From Spirochaetales bacterium (GTDB lineage Bacteria; Spirochaetota; Spirochaetia; SZUA-6; JAFGRV01): 39,792 nt of DNA. Below are positions 1 to 7,655 of this stretch, one piece after another. Position 1 is the stretch's first letter. Each line of letters begins with the position of its first letter. Under the pieces are notes generated by a model. It had not been told where the DNA came from and ran no database searches. It saw nothing but the letters and a program-made list of their open reading frames with translations. The stretch covers positions 1 through 39,792 of the forward strand of contig JAFGHO010000090.1 in NCBI GenBank assembly GCA_016930085.1, written 5' to 3'. A program made the position numbers and the translations under genes.

Positions 1-173
1 CTCATGTCCGCCGAAGCGTACGGGAGGTTTGTCGCGGGCATATAGATGGCATATTCGCTGAATATGTGACAGCCCGAAAATCCCAGGAGAAAGACTGATT
101 TTGACATTGAAAGGCGGCGTAGGCGGGCCGGCCCGTTTCCCCTCTTTATATATACTGAAATATGCTTTTCTCT

Positions 174-202
174 TTGCAATGCCGGACTGAATATACTATA
201 CT
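174..202 (+). promoter_or_regulatory. Sigma-70-type promoter for the first exported-protein gene
   Basis: The -35 box TTGCAA (174-179) and the -10 box TATACT (197-202) are separated by exactly 17 bp. The start codon of the downstream gene is at 236, so the leader would be about 27 nt and contains a strong AAGGAGG Shine-Dalgarno at 224-230. Confidence 0.65.
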
Positions 203-235
203 TCATTTCGCAATATCTTTTTTAAGGAGGAACAT

Positions 236-931
236 ATGCAACGGGGCAGTATGATTTTTTTAGTCTTTGTAACACTCGCGGGCCTTTTCGTTTTGGGGGG
301 GTGCGAGCAGGAGTCCAGCTACATTATCGACGCTTCGGTGAAACTGGATGATTTTGGCGAGACGATTCAGGTCGCCATCATGAAGGGGCTCTTCGATTTC
401 CCCGACGATGCGGCCGTCACGATCAATGATGTCGACCTCGAATTTAACGGATTATGGTATTACGCATCGTCGGATATCGGTATTTTTCCCGGCGAAACCG
501 TTACGCTTTCCATCGAAATCGATACGGTCGACCTGACCGAAACCCTCACGATGCCTGCCGCTTTACCCGTTGTCACCGATCCGTATGATGGGGGCGGAAG
601 TGGAGGAGAAGGCGAATATGATATTACCCAGGCAATCGAGGTCGCATGGACTTGGACGGAAACAGATCCGCAGAAATTTATCGTCGAGATATGGCCGGGT
701 GATCTTCAGGAAGGTGATGATTCCTATACCGCCGAAAAGTCGGGAGCCTCGCGTACCCACGATATCCCGGCAGATACCTTAGCCGAAACCGATATGTTTG
801 GGGCGTATGTATATGTACAAGCCGTAAACAGCATGTCTCTCTCCGGAGACGGTGTCAAATCGGGATCGATATTTACGGTATACTGTGAAGGTGAAAGCGA
901 GGAGTTTTTTACGTATACTCCTCCGGAATAA
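236..931 (+). CDS. Putative lipoprotein of unknown function
   Basis: The product has 231 residues. I do not recognise the family. The N-terminus is a lipoprotein signal peptide: a hydrophobic stretch at residues 6-20 ends in the lipobox LGGC with the lipidated Cys at 23. The mature part is acidic and rich in beta-strand patterns. A Gly-rich stretch near residue 120 (GGGSGGEGE) separates two halves, and the second half has the Trp/Tyr spacing of a fibronectin-III-like or other Ig-like module. There are no catalytic motifs. ATG 236 is chosen because AAGGAGG lies 5 nt upstream and a good promoter precedes it. It heads a group of three small exported proteins. The likely location is a membrane anchored by lipid, exposed to the periplasm or cell surface. 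Confidence 0.8.
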   Translation: MQRGSMIFLVFVTLAGLFVLGGCEQESSYIIDASVKLDDFGETIQVAIMKGLFDFPDDAAVTINDVDLEFNGLWYYASSDIGIFPGETVTLSIEIDTVDLTETLTMPAALPVVTDPYDGGGSGGEGEYDITQAIEVAWTWTETDPQKFIVEIWPGDLQEGDDSYTAEKSGASRTHDIPADTLAETDMFGAYVYVQAVNSMSLSGDGVKSGSIFTVYCEGESEEFFTYTPPE

Positions 932-1030
932 ACATTCTTGAGGGAAATTCTTCATCCGGTAACGCAGGATTACCGTTACACCCGTTTCCGGTTTCGCGTT
1001 ACTTTTAATAAGTGCAAAGGGGGCAGTGAA

Positions 1031-1483
1031 ATGAGGCAGTCAAAGACGTTGATCGCGTTTTTTATTGGTATACTGATTTTCCCTTCTCTCTTTGCCATGC
1101 CGCAGTCCGAAGCTTCCGGCAGTGAAAAAAACGGCGGGGGGCTTCGGGCTGTATACGGGCAGCGGGAGCTGGGACCGGTCATTCTTTTCAACCTCACCGT
1201 CGAAGACGGCATGCTTCGATTTATCGCCGCCTCCGGCGGGTGCACGACGAAAGCCGATTTCCGCGTGAATGTTCACCGGGAAGCGGGGGTCTCGGAGAAG
1301 GTTCCCCATTACGGGCTTTCCATTGAACGTGTCGTCCCGGACGAGTGCAAGGGCTTTTTCCCCGAAGGGGCGGTCATCGAGTTCGATCTGGAAAAAGACC
1401 TCGGGCTCAAAGGAACGTACACCGTCTCGATCGCCAATCCGGTGTTTCCCCGGGCGGCAGGTTTTTTTGAAGGAGGCGGGTGA
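1031..1483 (+). CDS. Small exported protein of unknown function
   Basis: The product has 150 residues and I do not recognise the family. The reading frame is open further upstream, to a TTG at 938. ATG 1031 is preferred because a purine-rich GGGGG lies about 7-11 nt before it and because it gives a clean Sec signal peptide at residues 1-20 (hydrophobic core IAFFIGILIFPSLF, then a plausible SLFA/M cleavage site). The mature part is a compact predicted beta protein of about 130 residues. Its two cysteines (the CTTKADF and DECKGFF contexts) could form a disulfide, which fits a periplasmic or secreted location. It ends one base into the next gene (TGATG overlap), so the two are probably translationally coupled. 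Confidence 0.7.
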   Translation: MRQSKTLIAFFIGILIFPSLFAMPQSEASGSEKNGGGLRAVYGQRELGPVILFNLTVEDGMLRFIAASGGCTTKADFRVNVHREAGVSEKVPHYGLSIERVVPDECKGFFPEGAVIEFDLEKDLGLKGTYTVSIANPVFPRAAGFFEGGG

Positions 1484-2067
1484 TGAAAGGAATACCTGTT
1501 TTTGCCGCCGTTCTTGTTTTTCTGGGGTTCATCGTGTGCTGTGTCGATACCGGCGGAAGCGGGACGGGGTTGAAAGCGGCGCTCCTCGAAGCGACGATCA
1601 CCGCGCTTCAGTTGGAGATAGGCGGATACGAAAAGAAGCTCGAGGCGGCGGAAGGTGGACTCGGGCCAGAAGGGAATGCAGAGATATTCGGGGCGAGAAT
1701 AGCGGAGCTGCGAAAAGAACTCGGCCGTTTTCAGGCGATGAAGCCGGAAGACTATCCCGATCCGGTTACCTCTCTGCCCGGGGAGGGGCATCTGCCGCCG
1801 GACGATGGTTACGGACCCGTCTTTCCCGCGGAAAAAAAGAATATTTTCGTCACCGTGGGAAACGAATACGCTTACGGTTCCCTCCTCGATGTTGACGGTT
1901 CGAGCCGTTCCGGGCCGTTTTTCCGGCTGGCCGGTATCAAAGGAGGAGATCCGGGTGTGCTGAAAAAGGGGAGGCGCTATACCCTTGAGGTCTATTGCGT
2001 CTACAGGCGGGAGTACTTCGGGTTTATCGAAGATTATTATGTGTATGTTTCAGGGATCGGTAAGTAA
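1483..2067 (+). CDS. Exported protein or lipoprotein with a coiled coil
   Basis: The product has 194 residues of unknown family. A GTG at 1480 is in frame, but ATG 1483 is preferred because AAGGAGG (1470-1476) is then 6 nt upstream. The N-terminus is a signal peptide ending in FIVCC; one of the two Cys residues may be lipidated through a relaxed spirochaetal lipobox. Residues about 30-65 (LEATITALQLEIGGYEKKLE and following) form a heptad-like coiled coil. A Pro/Gly-rich linker follows, then a C-terminal beta-rich domain ending in VYVSGIGK. The start codon overlaps the stop of the preceding gene, so co-expression is expected. The coiled coil suggests oligomerisation. No function can be assigned. 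Confidence 0.75.
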   Translation: MKGIPVFAAVLVFLGFIVCCVDTGGSGTGLKAALLEATITALQLEIGGYEKKLEAAEGGLGPEGNAEIFGARIAELRKELGRFQAMKPEDYPDPVTSLPGEGHLPPDDGYGPVFPAEKKNIFVTVGNEYAYGSLLDVDGSSRSGPFFRLAGIKGGDPGVLKKGRRYTLEVYCVYRREYFGFIEDYYVYVSGIGK

Positions 2068-2113
2068 CAACCCCGGTCAATCTTTGTCACATTTTTTCCC
2101 CGCCTCGTTATTG

Positions 2114-2165
2114 CCGGGCCGTCATTGATTTCCTAACCTCCGTCCCCGGTTTTTTCTTTTTTTAT
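2114..2165 (+). terminator. Possible Rho-independent terminator with a large loop
   Basis: A 5-bp stem (CCGGG at 2114-2118 with CCCGG at 2145-2149) is followed at once by a long T-rich run (TTTTTTCTTTTTTT). The T tract is convincing. The 26-nt loop is large, so the call is weak. It lies about 50 nt after the third exported-protein gene. Confidence 0.3.
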
Positions 2166-2291
2166 TTGCAAATCATTTTCACTTATAATAAGATTAATCA
2201 ATATGGCTTATATGATCCGAACTTTTCATCTGTTTTATTCATTTTTCCGGGTAAAGACATTTCGGATAAGTGTGTGTAAGGAGAACATGAT

Positions 2292-4316
2292 ATGAAACGA
2301 TATCTCTTTGTGTTGTTTCTTTCGACGGTGTCATTCTTTCTTTTTCCGGGAGGTATTCCGGTCGCCATTATGGATATGGAACCGATCGGGATACTCCCGG
2401 ACAAGGCCCTGACTGTCAGCGAGCTGCTTCGTGTCGAGTTTATCAAGCTTCCGGTATTCAAAGTCGTGGAACGGAAGGATCTGTTGCACGTACTCGGTGA
2501 ACAGGAATTGCAGCTTTCGGGCCTCACGAATGCCGGCGACGCGGTTAAATTCGGCAGGATGCTCAACGTGAAAAAGATATTGCTGGGCAGTCTGGCAAAA
2601 TTCGAGGGCAAATTCGTGCAGTACGTGTTGAATATCAGGATGGTCGATGTGGAAACGGGGTCGGTTGAGATAGCGGAAAGCATGGATATCGCGAATGACG
2701 ATGAAATAAGAAAGACCTGTCATGCGATAGCCGGGAAGGTCGCGGGAACGATCAGCATTGTGGGGGAAGTCGTTTTAATCGAGGGTGATGATGTCTATAT
2801 CAACCTTGGCATCGATGTCGGGCTGCGGGAAGGAGATCATCTTGAGGTATTCGATGTTGAGCTGGTCAAGGATAAACGGGGTAATATCCTGCTGCGTGAA
2901 GAAAAGGATGTCGCGTACCTGAAAATATCCTCCGTTGACAGGGAGGCAAGCAGATGTACGGCCGTCCGGAGAGTGAAAGAGATCGCCAATGGAATGGTCG
3001 TCAGAAAAAGTACAAACCAACTCGAACCGGAAAACGGGCGTGCCGCGAGCATTACCTTCACGTCGATTCCGGAAGGGGCCAAGGCGTATATCAACGGCGA
3101 GTTTGTCGGTATCACGCCCGTTACTATGGAAGATTTCAAACCGGGGATATATTCGGCGGAGATGCGGTATCCCGGTCACCGTTCCTACGCGGGTAAAATA
3201 AGGCTTACCGAAGGCAGGCAGATCACCGTGGAACGGGAACTGGAAAAAATCGTCGAAGTGGAAGATATGCTCGAAGGGGGGAAAATCCCCAGAAAGACGA
3301 CCGATCCGGGTGAGGCGCTTACCTGGGCGCTCATCCCCGGAGGCGGACAATTTTACAACAAATACGAAACAACGGGACTCGGGATAAGCGCCATGACATT
3401 TATGGGATTGGCGGGGGGAGGCCTCTTTCTGTACAATTACCTGAATGAGGTCGATACAAGGGACGCCGGTGAATATGACGAGTTTTATAAATACGTGCTC
3501 GACTATAAAATAAGCGGCAACCTGCTGGACTGCGGAATCATCGCGGGAACGGCATTGGCCGTCTATCTGGTATCGATTCTTGAAAGCGCGCAGTCGGCTT
3601 CTTCCCCGTTCAAATACTACGAATATACAGAGATAAAGTTCGGTGGGCTGGGAGTATATACGAACAGCTCCCAGTATCCGAATACCTTCACCGGAAGCGG
3701 GCCGGAGGTGTACGCGAATCCCGTTCTCGACGAAAAAACGGCCGATATGTCCGGGACTGATCTGGGCGCGTTCATTTCAGCGGGAATTCGAAGCCGTTAT
3801 TTCGATATGTCGTTTGAATTCGGTTTTTCAACGGAACTGAGTCTCATGGGACTTGCCGGACGGCTAAAGCTTCCCGTTTTCACACCCGTGACCGTTTCGG
3901 CGGGCATAGCATATATCAGCAACATGAATGATACCCGGGAAGTCGAGTACACGGAGGAAGATCCGGTTGCCTTTTTGCGTTCAATGGTCGCCCCGGTTGT
4001 CGGCCTGTCATTCGAGATGCCTTCGTTTTTGTTTATTTTCGAGGGGACCCCCTTCGCGTTCGGGGCGGCCGACTTTTTCTATACCACCGACCCGGGGGAG
4101 AGCTGGACAAAGGCGTTGTACCTGCAGTCATTGCTGGGAATGTATCTCTACGGCCGGCTCGATTATTATTTCAGCACGCGAATCGGTGTTTCGATCGAAG
4201 CGCGCTATATCAGTTTTTACGGCATGCTCGATACGGAGGCGAAGGACGCGGGCATTCCGGTTTTTCAGTATCATGATACCATTTTCATCACAATCGGTTC
4301 GATTTTCAGATTCTAG
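2292..4316 (+). CDS. Exported CsgG-like / PEGA / beta-barrel protein
   Basis: The product has 674 residues. A signal peptide (1-20) is followed by a CsgG/FlgO-like domain (about 22-150) with the typical VVERKDLLHVLGEQELQLSG segment and an LLGSL strand. Residues 155-240 form a small beta domain resembling the FlgT C-terminal domain (GIDVGLREGDHLEVF). Residues 252-320 are a PEGA domain (FTSIPEGAKAYINGEFVGITP). Residues 340-430 carry two membrane-type segments beginning ALTWALIPGGGQFYNKYETT, the pattern of small integral proteins often found beside PEGA modules. The last 230 residues have alternating aromatic/hydrophobic strands ending in ITIGSIFRF, as expected of an outer-membrane barrel. It probably sits in the outer membrane or bridges the envelope; PEGA domains are generally thought to bind cell-wall or surface polymers. 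ATG 2292 has AAGGAGA 7 nt upstream. Exact role unknown. Confidence 0.8.
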   Translation: MKRYLFVLFLSTVSFFLFPGGIPVAIMDMEPIGILPDKALTVSELLRVEFIKLPVFKVVERKDLLHVLGEQELQLSGLTNAGDAVKFGRMLNVKKILLGSLAKFEGKFVQYVLNIRMVDVETGSVEIAESMDIANDDEIRKTCHAIAGKVAGTISIVGEVVLIEGDDVYINLGIDVGLREGDHLEVFDVELVKDKRGNILLREEKDVAYLKISSVDREASRCTAVRRVKEIANGMVVRKSTNQLEPENGRAASITFTSIPEGAKAYINGEFVGITPVTMEDFKPGIYSAEMRYPGHRSYAGKIRLTEGRQITVERELEKIVEVEDMLEGGKIPRKTTDPGEALTWALIPGGGQFYNKYETTGLGISAMTFMGLAGGGLFLYNYLNEVDTRDAGEYDEFYKYVLDYKISGNLLDCGIIAGTALAVYLVSILESAQSASSPFKYYEYTEIKFGGLGVYTNSSQYPNTFTGSGPEVYANPVLDEKTADMSGTDLGAFISAGIRSRYFDMSFEFGFSTELSLMGLAGRLKLPVFTPVTVSAGIAYISNMNDTREVEYTEEDPVAFLRSMVAPVVGLSFEMPSFLFIFEGTPFAFGAADFFYTTDPGESWTKALYLQSLLGMYLYGRLDYYFSTRIGVSIEARYISFYGMLDTEAKDAGIPVFQYHDTIFITIGSIFRF

Positions 4317-4690
4317 GAGAAACGAACAGACGTCATCCGGATGAGTATTCTCTCCAATGATGGTGGATGTTTACGCTCTATTCTCGAAAACGCATAATCG
4401 ATTGCACGGATGCAATGTTGATTATCTCCTTCCAATATAAAGAAATAAATTTGTTTCTGGATGCGCCGACCGCACCGGTTTGCGGTGGTGCAATAACGCT
4501 TTCGGTAACTGCCCGGGGAGAATCGGCGTATTTTTTTAGAAGCGGTCGAATGACGTTCATAATTCCTTCTATCTTTTTACAGGAACGTATGTTAGCGGCA
4601 GTACCCGCTGCTCTTTTTTTTTTCGCAGCCGGATGGGAATTGACCATAATTGGCATAATTATTGCAAAATAAATATATCAATTTCTTTTG
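4317..4690. other. Intergenic region without a convincing gene
   Basis: Open frames exist on both strands (plus 4367-4672, minus 4378-4656). Neither has a Shine-Dalgarno, a recognisable motif or a signal sequence. A perfect 12-bp palindrome, TCATCCGGATGA, lies at 4333-4344, shortly after the preceding stop. The second half is AT-rich and leads into the promoter of the dockerin-vWA gene. Confidence 0.4.
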
Positions 4691-4695
4691 AATTA

Positions 4696-4704
4696 TGGTA
4701 TAAT
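4696..4704 (+). promoter_or_regulatory. Extended -10 promoter for the dockerin-vWA gene
   Basis: The sequence TGG-TATAAT matches the extended -10 consensus exactly (TGn at 4696-4698, TATAAT at 4699-4704). No good -35 box lies 17 bp upstream, which extended -10 promoters tolerate. The start codon at 4768 gives a leader of roughly 57 nt. Confidence 0.5.
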
Positions 4705-4767
4705 GAGCATTCACAATGATGCAAACGGGAAATTGACAAGGCAATTTAATAAAAAAGGAGTATGATT

Positions 4768-6756
4768 ATGAAAAAGTTGCTATCGGTTTTATGTATTCTG
4801 GTCCTGGGGCCGGCAGTGTTCGCGGTCACAGGCGATGTCAATAACGACGGGACGGTGAACATCGTCGATGCCCTGTTGACCGCACAATATTCGGTGGGTC
4901 TTCCGCTGTCCAATTTCGATGCCGCGGCGGCGGATGTCAATGGCGACGGTGCCGCCAGCATCATCGACAGCTTATTGATCGCCCAGTACTATGTCGGGAT
5001 GATCTCCTCTTTTCCCGCCGATGGAACACCCACGAATCCGCCGTCAACGACCTCCGTCGCACCGGCAACGCCGCTACCGACAGCGGTTGGTACAAGCGCC
5101 CCTGCCACGACATCGCTTCCCGGCGTGACGAATCCCCCGTCTGCAACGGGAGCGCCGTCGGCGACATTGCCTCCGGGTGTGACGAGTGCCCCGGTGATTA
5201 CCTCGGCGCCTTCTTCCGGTGAATCCGGGCTCGAGGCGGGCTACGCCGACGACAATGAAGAGTTCAACAGCTTCCTGAGTTTTCTTGATGAATACAGCAG
5301 TGTAAAACATTACGAACTCAAAATATATGAAAGAATCATTTTCCATATACAGGATATAAACGGCGAATCCCTGTCCAATGCCGGGATCGAAGTATTTAAT
5401 GAACTGGAAGAACTCATCTGTGAAGGGACCTCGTACGCGGACGGGACCTTCATGTTTTTCCCCGCCGAATACGGTGATGACGAAAATTATATCGTGAAAG
5501 TGACCTTCCGGTTTCAGACAAAGGAAATGAATGTCGAGCGAGACGGTGTACGGAATATCGACGTGGTTTTTGATTTCGACAGGCCGGCCTACGACAATGT
5601 TCCGCTCGATATGCTTTTTGTCCTCGATACCACGGGCAGTATGGGAGAAGAGATCAACCAGCTCAAAACCACCATCGAGCTTATCAACCAGCATCTCAGC
5701 ACCCTCCCCTCGAATCCGCTTGTCCGTTTCGGTATGGTGCTTTTCAGAGACCGGGATGATGCCCAAACGACCTATTTGACGCAGGTCGTCCCCCTGACCG
5801 ATAACCTCGATCTGTTTCAGACCGAATTGAGTCAGGTGACAGCCAGGGGCGGCGGCGACAAGCAGGAGAATCTCGAACAGGCCCTCGAAGAAGCGATGCA
5901 TGAGATCGACTGGAATGAAGACGGGATCAGGCTGGGGTGGATCATCACCGACGCCGGCCCCAAGCTGTATGAAGATGAAACCTACCGATACGTGGATGCG
6001 GCGCGGGACGCACATGAGGCGGGCATCAAGTTTTTCAGCGTCGGGGCGGGGGGGCTCGAACTCGGCGGCGAATACGTCCTCCGCCAGATCTCCCAGTACA
6101 CCTGCGGCAAGTTTATCTTTCTCACCTATGGTGAAACGGGGCCGAGTGAAGGCGGCGTGCCCGGCAGCGTCAGCCATCACACGGGAGACGACTTCGAAAC
6201 CGATACTCTCGAATCGATTCTCATACATTTCGCGGAAGAGGAATTGAGCCACCTCACCGACGAGTCCGAGGAAAAGGAGGAAGCATATTTTGAGGCGGTC
6301 AAAATCGATGAAGAAACAAAGGAAGAAACACTCGCCAAATTGTTCGATATGGCGGTCGATCAGCTGATCGATTACTCGAGCCTTGCCATCGAAGAAGGAA
6401 CGGTGATTCCCTGTCTTCCGGTCGTGGGCGTACACGGCGAATACGGAGTGGAAGAGGAATATTTCACCGGGCTGCTTGAAGGTTCACTCGATGAAAAAGA
6501 CACCGTCACCATGATTGAAGATGATTTGGAGACGATTCTCGACAGCCTGGATCTCGAGATGACGGATTATGCGGAAGACCTCGATGCCGTTGCTGAAGTG
6601 GGCGAGTATCTCGAAACCGAAGTAATGATCTGTTCCCAACTGCAAAGCGTCGAAGACCATTACGAAATGGTCATGGGCCTTTTCCGTGTTGAAACTGCGG
6701 AAATGCTGGGCCGGGTATTGCTTAAAATCGATCCGGAACTGGGTCCGGCATATTAA
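4768..6756 (+). CDS. Secreted protein: dockerin, Pro/Thr linker, vWA domain
   Basis: The product has 662 residues. ATG 4768 is preferred over ATG 4762 because AAGGAG (4755-4760) is then 7 nt away. A signal peptide (about 1-19, ending VFA) is followed immediately by a type I dockerin-like pair of calcium loops, DVNNDGTVNIVD and DVNGDGAASIID, each followed by an AQY helix. A low-complexity Pro/Thr/Ser/Ala linker covers about residues 80-150. Next comes a beta domain of carboxypeptidase-regulatory type (about 175-275), then a von Willebrand A domain starting near 280 with the MIDAS motif DTTGS (Asp287). The C-terminal 200 residues are very acidic and helical. vWA domains bind ligands through a metal, and dockerins bind cohesins, but no cohesin is visible here. 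The domain calls are firm; the partner is unknown. Confidence 0.85.
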   Translation: MKKLLSVLCILVLGPAVFAVTGDVNNDGTVNIVDALLTAQYSVGLPLSNFDAAAADVNGDGAASIIDSLLIAQYYVGMISSFPADGTPTNPPSTTSVAPATPLPTAVGTSAPATTSLPGVTNPPSATGAPSATLPPGVTSAPVITSAPSSGESGLEAGYADDNEEFNSFLSFLDEYSSVKHYELKIYERIIFHIQDINGESLSNAGIEVFNELEELICEGTSYADGTFMFFPAEYGDDENYIVKVTFRFQTKEMNVERDGVRNIDVVFDFDRPAYDNVPLDMLFVLDTTGSMGEEINQLKTTIELINQHLSTLPSNPLVRFGMVLFRDRDDAQTTYLTQVVPLTDNLDLFQTELSQVTARGGGDKQENLEQALEEAMHEIDWNEDGIRLGWIITDAGPKLYEDETYRYVDAARDAHEAGIKFFSVGAGGLELGGEYVLRQISQYTCGKFIFLTYGETGPSEGGVPGSVSHHTGDDFETDTLESILIHFAEEELSHLTDESEEKEEAYFEAVKIDEETKEETLAKLFDMAVDQLIDYSSLAIEEGTVIPCLPVVGVHGEYGVEEEYFTGLLEGSLDEKDTVTMIEDDLETILDSLDLEMTDYAEDLDAVAEVGEYLETEVMICSQLQSVEDHYEMVMGLFRVETAEMLGRVLLKIDPELGPAY

Positions 6757-6784
6757 GGGTCGATTGTAAAAAGAAACATATCAG

Positions 6785-6811
6785 GCGCGTCTTTCGGGGC
6801 GCGCTTTTTTT
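6785..6811 (+). terminator. Rho-independent terminator after the dockerin-vWA gene
   Basis: A 7-bp GC-rich stem (GCGCGTC with GGCGCGC, one G-T pair) with a 6-nt loop is followed directly by TTTTTTT. It begins 28 bp after the stop codon and separates this gene from the next promoter. Confidence 0.8.
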
Positions 6812-6829
6812 GTTTGTTTTGACGTGTGG

Positions 6830-6858
6830 TTGAAAAACGATGTCTGAAATAATATAAT
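6830..6858 (+). promoter_or_regulatory. Strong sigma-70-type promoter for the tube-like protein
   Basis: TTGAAA (6830-6835) and TATAAT (6853-6858) are 17 bp apart, which is close to consensus. The predicted transcript start is only about 14 nt before the ATG at 6879. Confidence 0.7.
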
Positions 6859-6878
6859 AATAAATACAGGGTGTCGTT

Positions 6879-7412
6879 ATGAAACAAATAGTATTTCCTA
6901 TAATCGTCATTATGACGATGGTGGCATATTGTCTTGCATGTGAAAGGCAATGTCCGGATATATGCTCAGGCGATATGCTGTCCGTTGGGGCAATCGGCTA
7001 TTTCATGCCGGAAAACGACATCATTATACCGGTTAAATTTGACCCCCGCAGTTTCAGGATCGAACGAAAAAACAACTATGCGGCATACCGCTCCGCTGAT
7101 TCATATGATATTCATCAAGCGTTTAACGGACCGGAGACGACCGTCGTAAAAGTATGTCTGTACTTTGAAAGTACGGATGCCGCGGAGGATATCAGGTTCC
7201 GGACAAAACAGATTTCAGATTTGATGACAATCGGAGAATCCCTCAATGTACCCCCGCTTCTTGTTTTTACATGGGGAAGAATCTCCTATCATGTTGTGAT
7301 TGAAAGTATATCGGAGCACTACCGGGATATTCATGCAAACGGTCTTCCGTCAAAAGCAACTCTGAAAATAGAGTTCAGGGAATACCGGCCTTTTTCCAGC
7401 GATATGGAATAG
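6879..7412 (+). CDS. Exported orphan contractile-injection tube/baseplate-like protein
   Basis: The product has 177 residues. Residues 48-171 read like the N-terminal domain of contractile injection system tube/LysM-baseplate proteins (the CIS_tube family; compare Afp7/PVC7-like proteins). The sequence shows KFDPRSFRIERKN near the start, a long strand KVCLYFESTD, the helix IRFRTKQISDLM, then NVPPLLVFTWG, a VVIESISEHY strand, and LPSKATLKIEFREY at the end. The usual downstream LysM domain is absent. Residues 1-20 are a hydrophobic signal sequence, followed by Cys21, Cys25 and Cys29. Cys21 could be a lipidation site in a relaxed lipobox (CLAC). The Shine-Dalgarno is weak (AGGGTG). An in-frame ATG at 6975 would give a cytoplasmic form. 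No sheath, tube, spike or ATPase gene lies in the window, so the protein is an orphan. The family call is from memory of conserved motifs; export is inferred from the N-terminus. Confidence 0.65.
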   Translation: MKQIVFPIIVIMTMVAYCLACERQCPDICSGDMLSVGAIGYFMPENDIIIPVKFDPRSFRIERKNNYAAYRSADSYDIHQAFNGPETTVVKVCLYFESTDAAEDIRFRTKQISDLMTIGESLNVPPLLVFTWGRISYHVVIESISEHYRDIHANGLPSKATLKIEFREYRPFSSDME

Positions 7413-7492
7413 TATCCTGACTTTTCCGTTCTGTTTGTATTTCCGCTTTTCGTTCTCTTTGGGACCGGTTTCAAGTATAAAATAATTATATA

Positions 7493-7521
7493 TTGAAAAA
7501 TATTGGGTTATGCAATAAACT
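7493..7521 (+). promoter_or_regulatory. Sigma-70-type promoter for the hybrid kinase gene
   Basis: TTGAAA (7493-7498) and TAAACT (7516-7521) are 17 bp apart. The start codon at 7656 lies about 130 nt downstream, so the leader is long. An ATG-initiated 33-codon frame (7526-7627) lies inside it but has no ribosome binding site. Confidence 0.5.
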
Positions 7522-7655
7522 TAATATGAGGTTTGTCGAGTTGAACGCTGAACTTCCTGATGTTTATTATCATCCAGGTATGACAAGATACAGTGAATTA
7601 TACCTAACTTTCCTCGCCCTGCTATAAAAAATGAGAAAAGGAGGAGTAAATAAAA

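Noticed and set aside
1-107. Minus-strand open frame starting with ATG at 107 and running out of the window
   Set aside because: It is only 35 codons, without a ribosome binding site or a recognisable motif, and chance length is likely. It could be the 5' end of a gene, but this window cannot show it.
938-1030. TTG-initiated upstream extension of the second exported protein
   Set aside because: It would put a polar stretch before the signal peptide. ATG 1031 has a better ribosome site and a clean signal sequence.
5074-6435. Long open frame (453 codons) on the strand opposite the dockerin-vWA gene
   Set aside because: It is a mirror of a strongly coding, GC-biased gene with clear domains. 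It has no motif, ribosome site or promoter of its own.
7526-7627. 33-codon open frame in the leader of the hybrid kinase
   Set aside because: No Shine-Dalgarno precedes the ATG, and it lies only a few bases after the -10 box.
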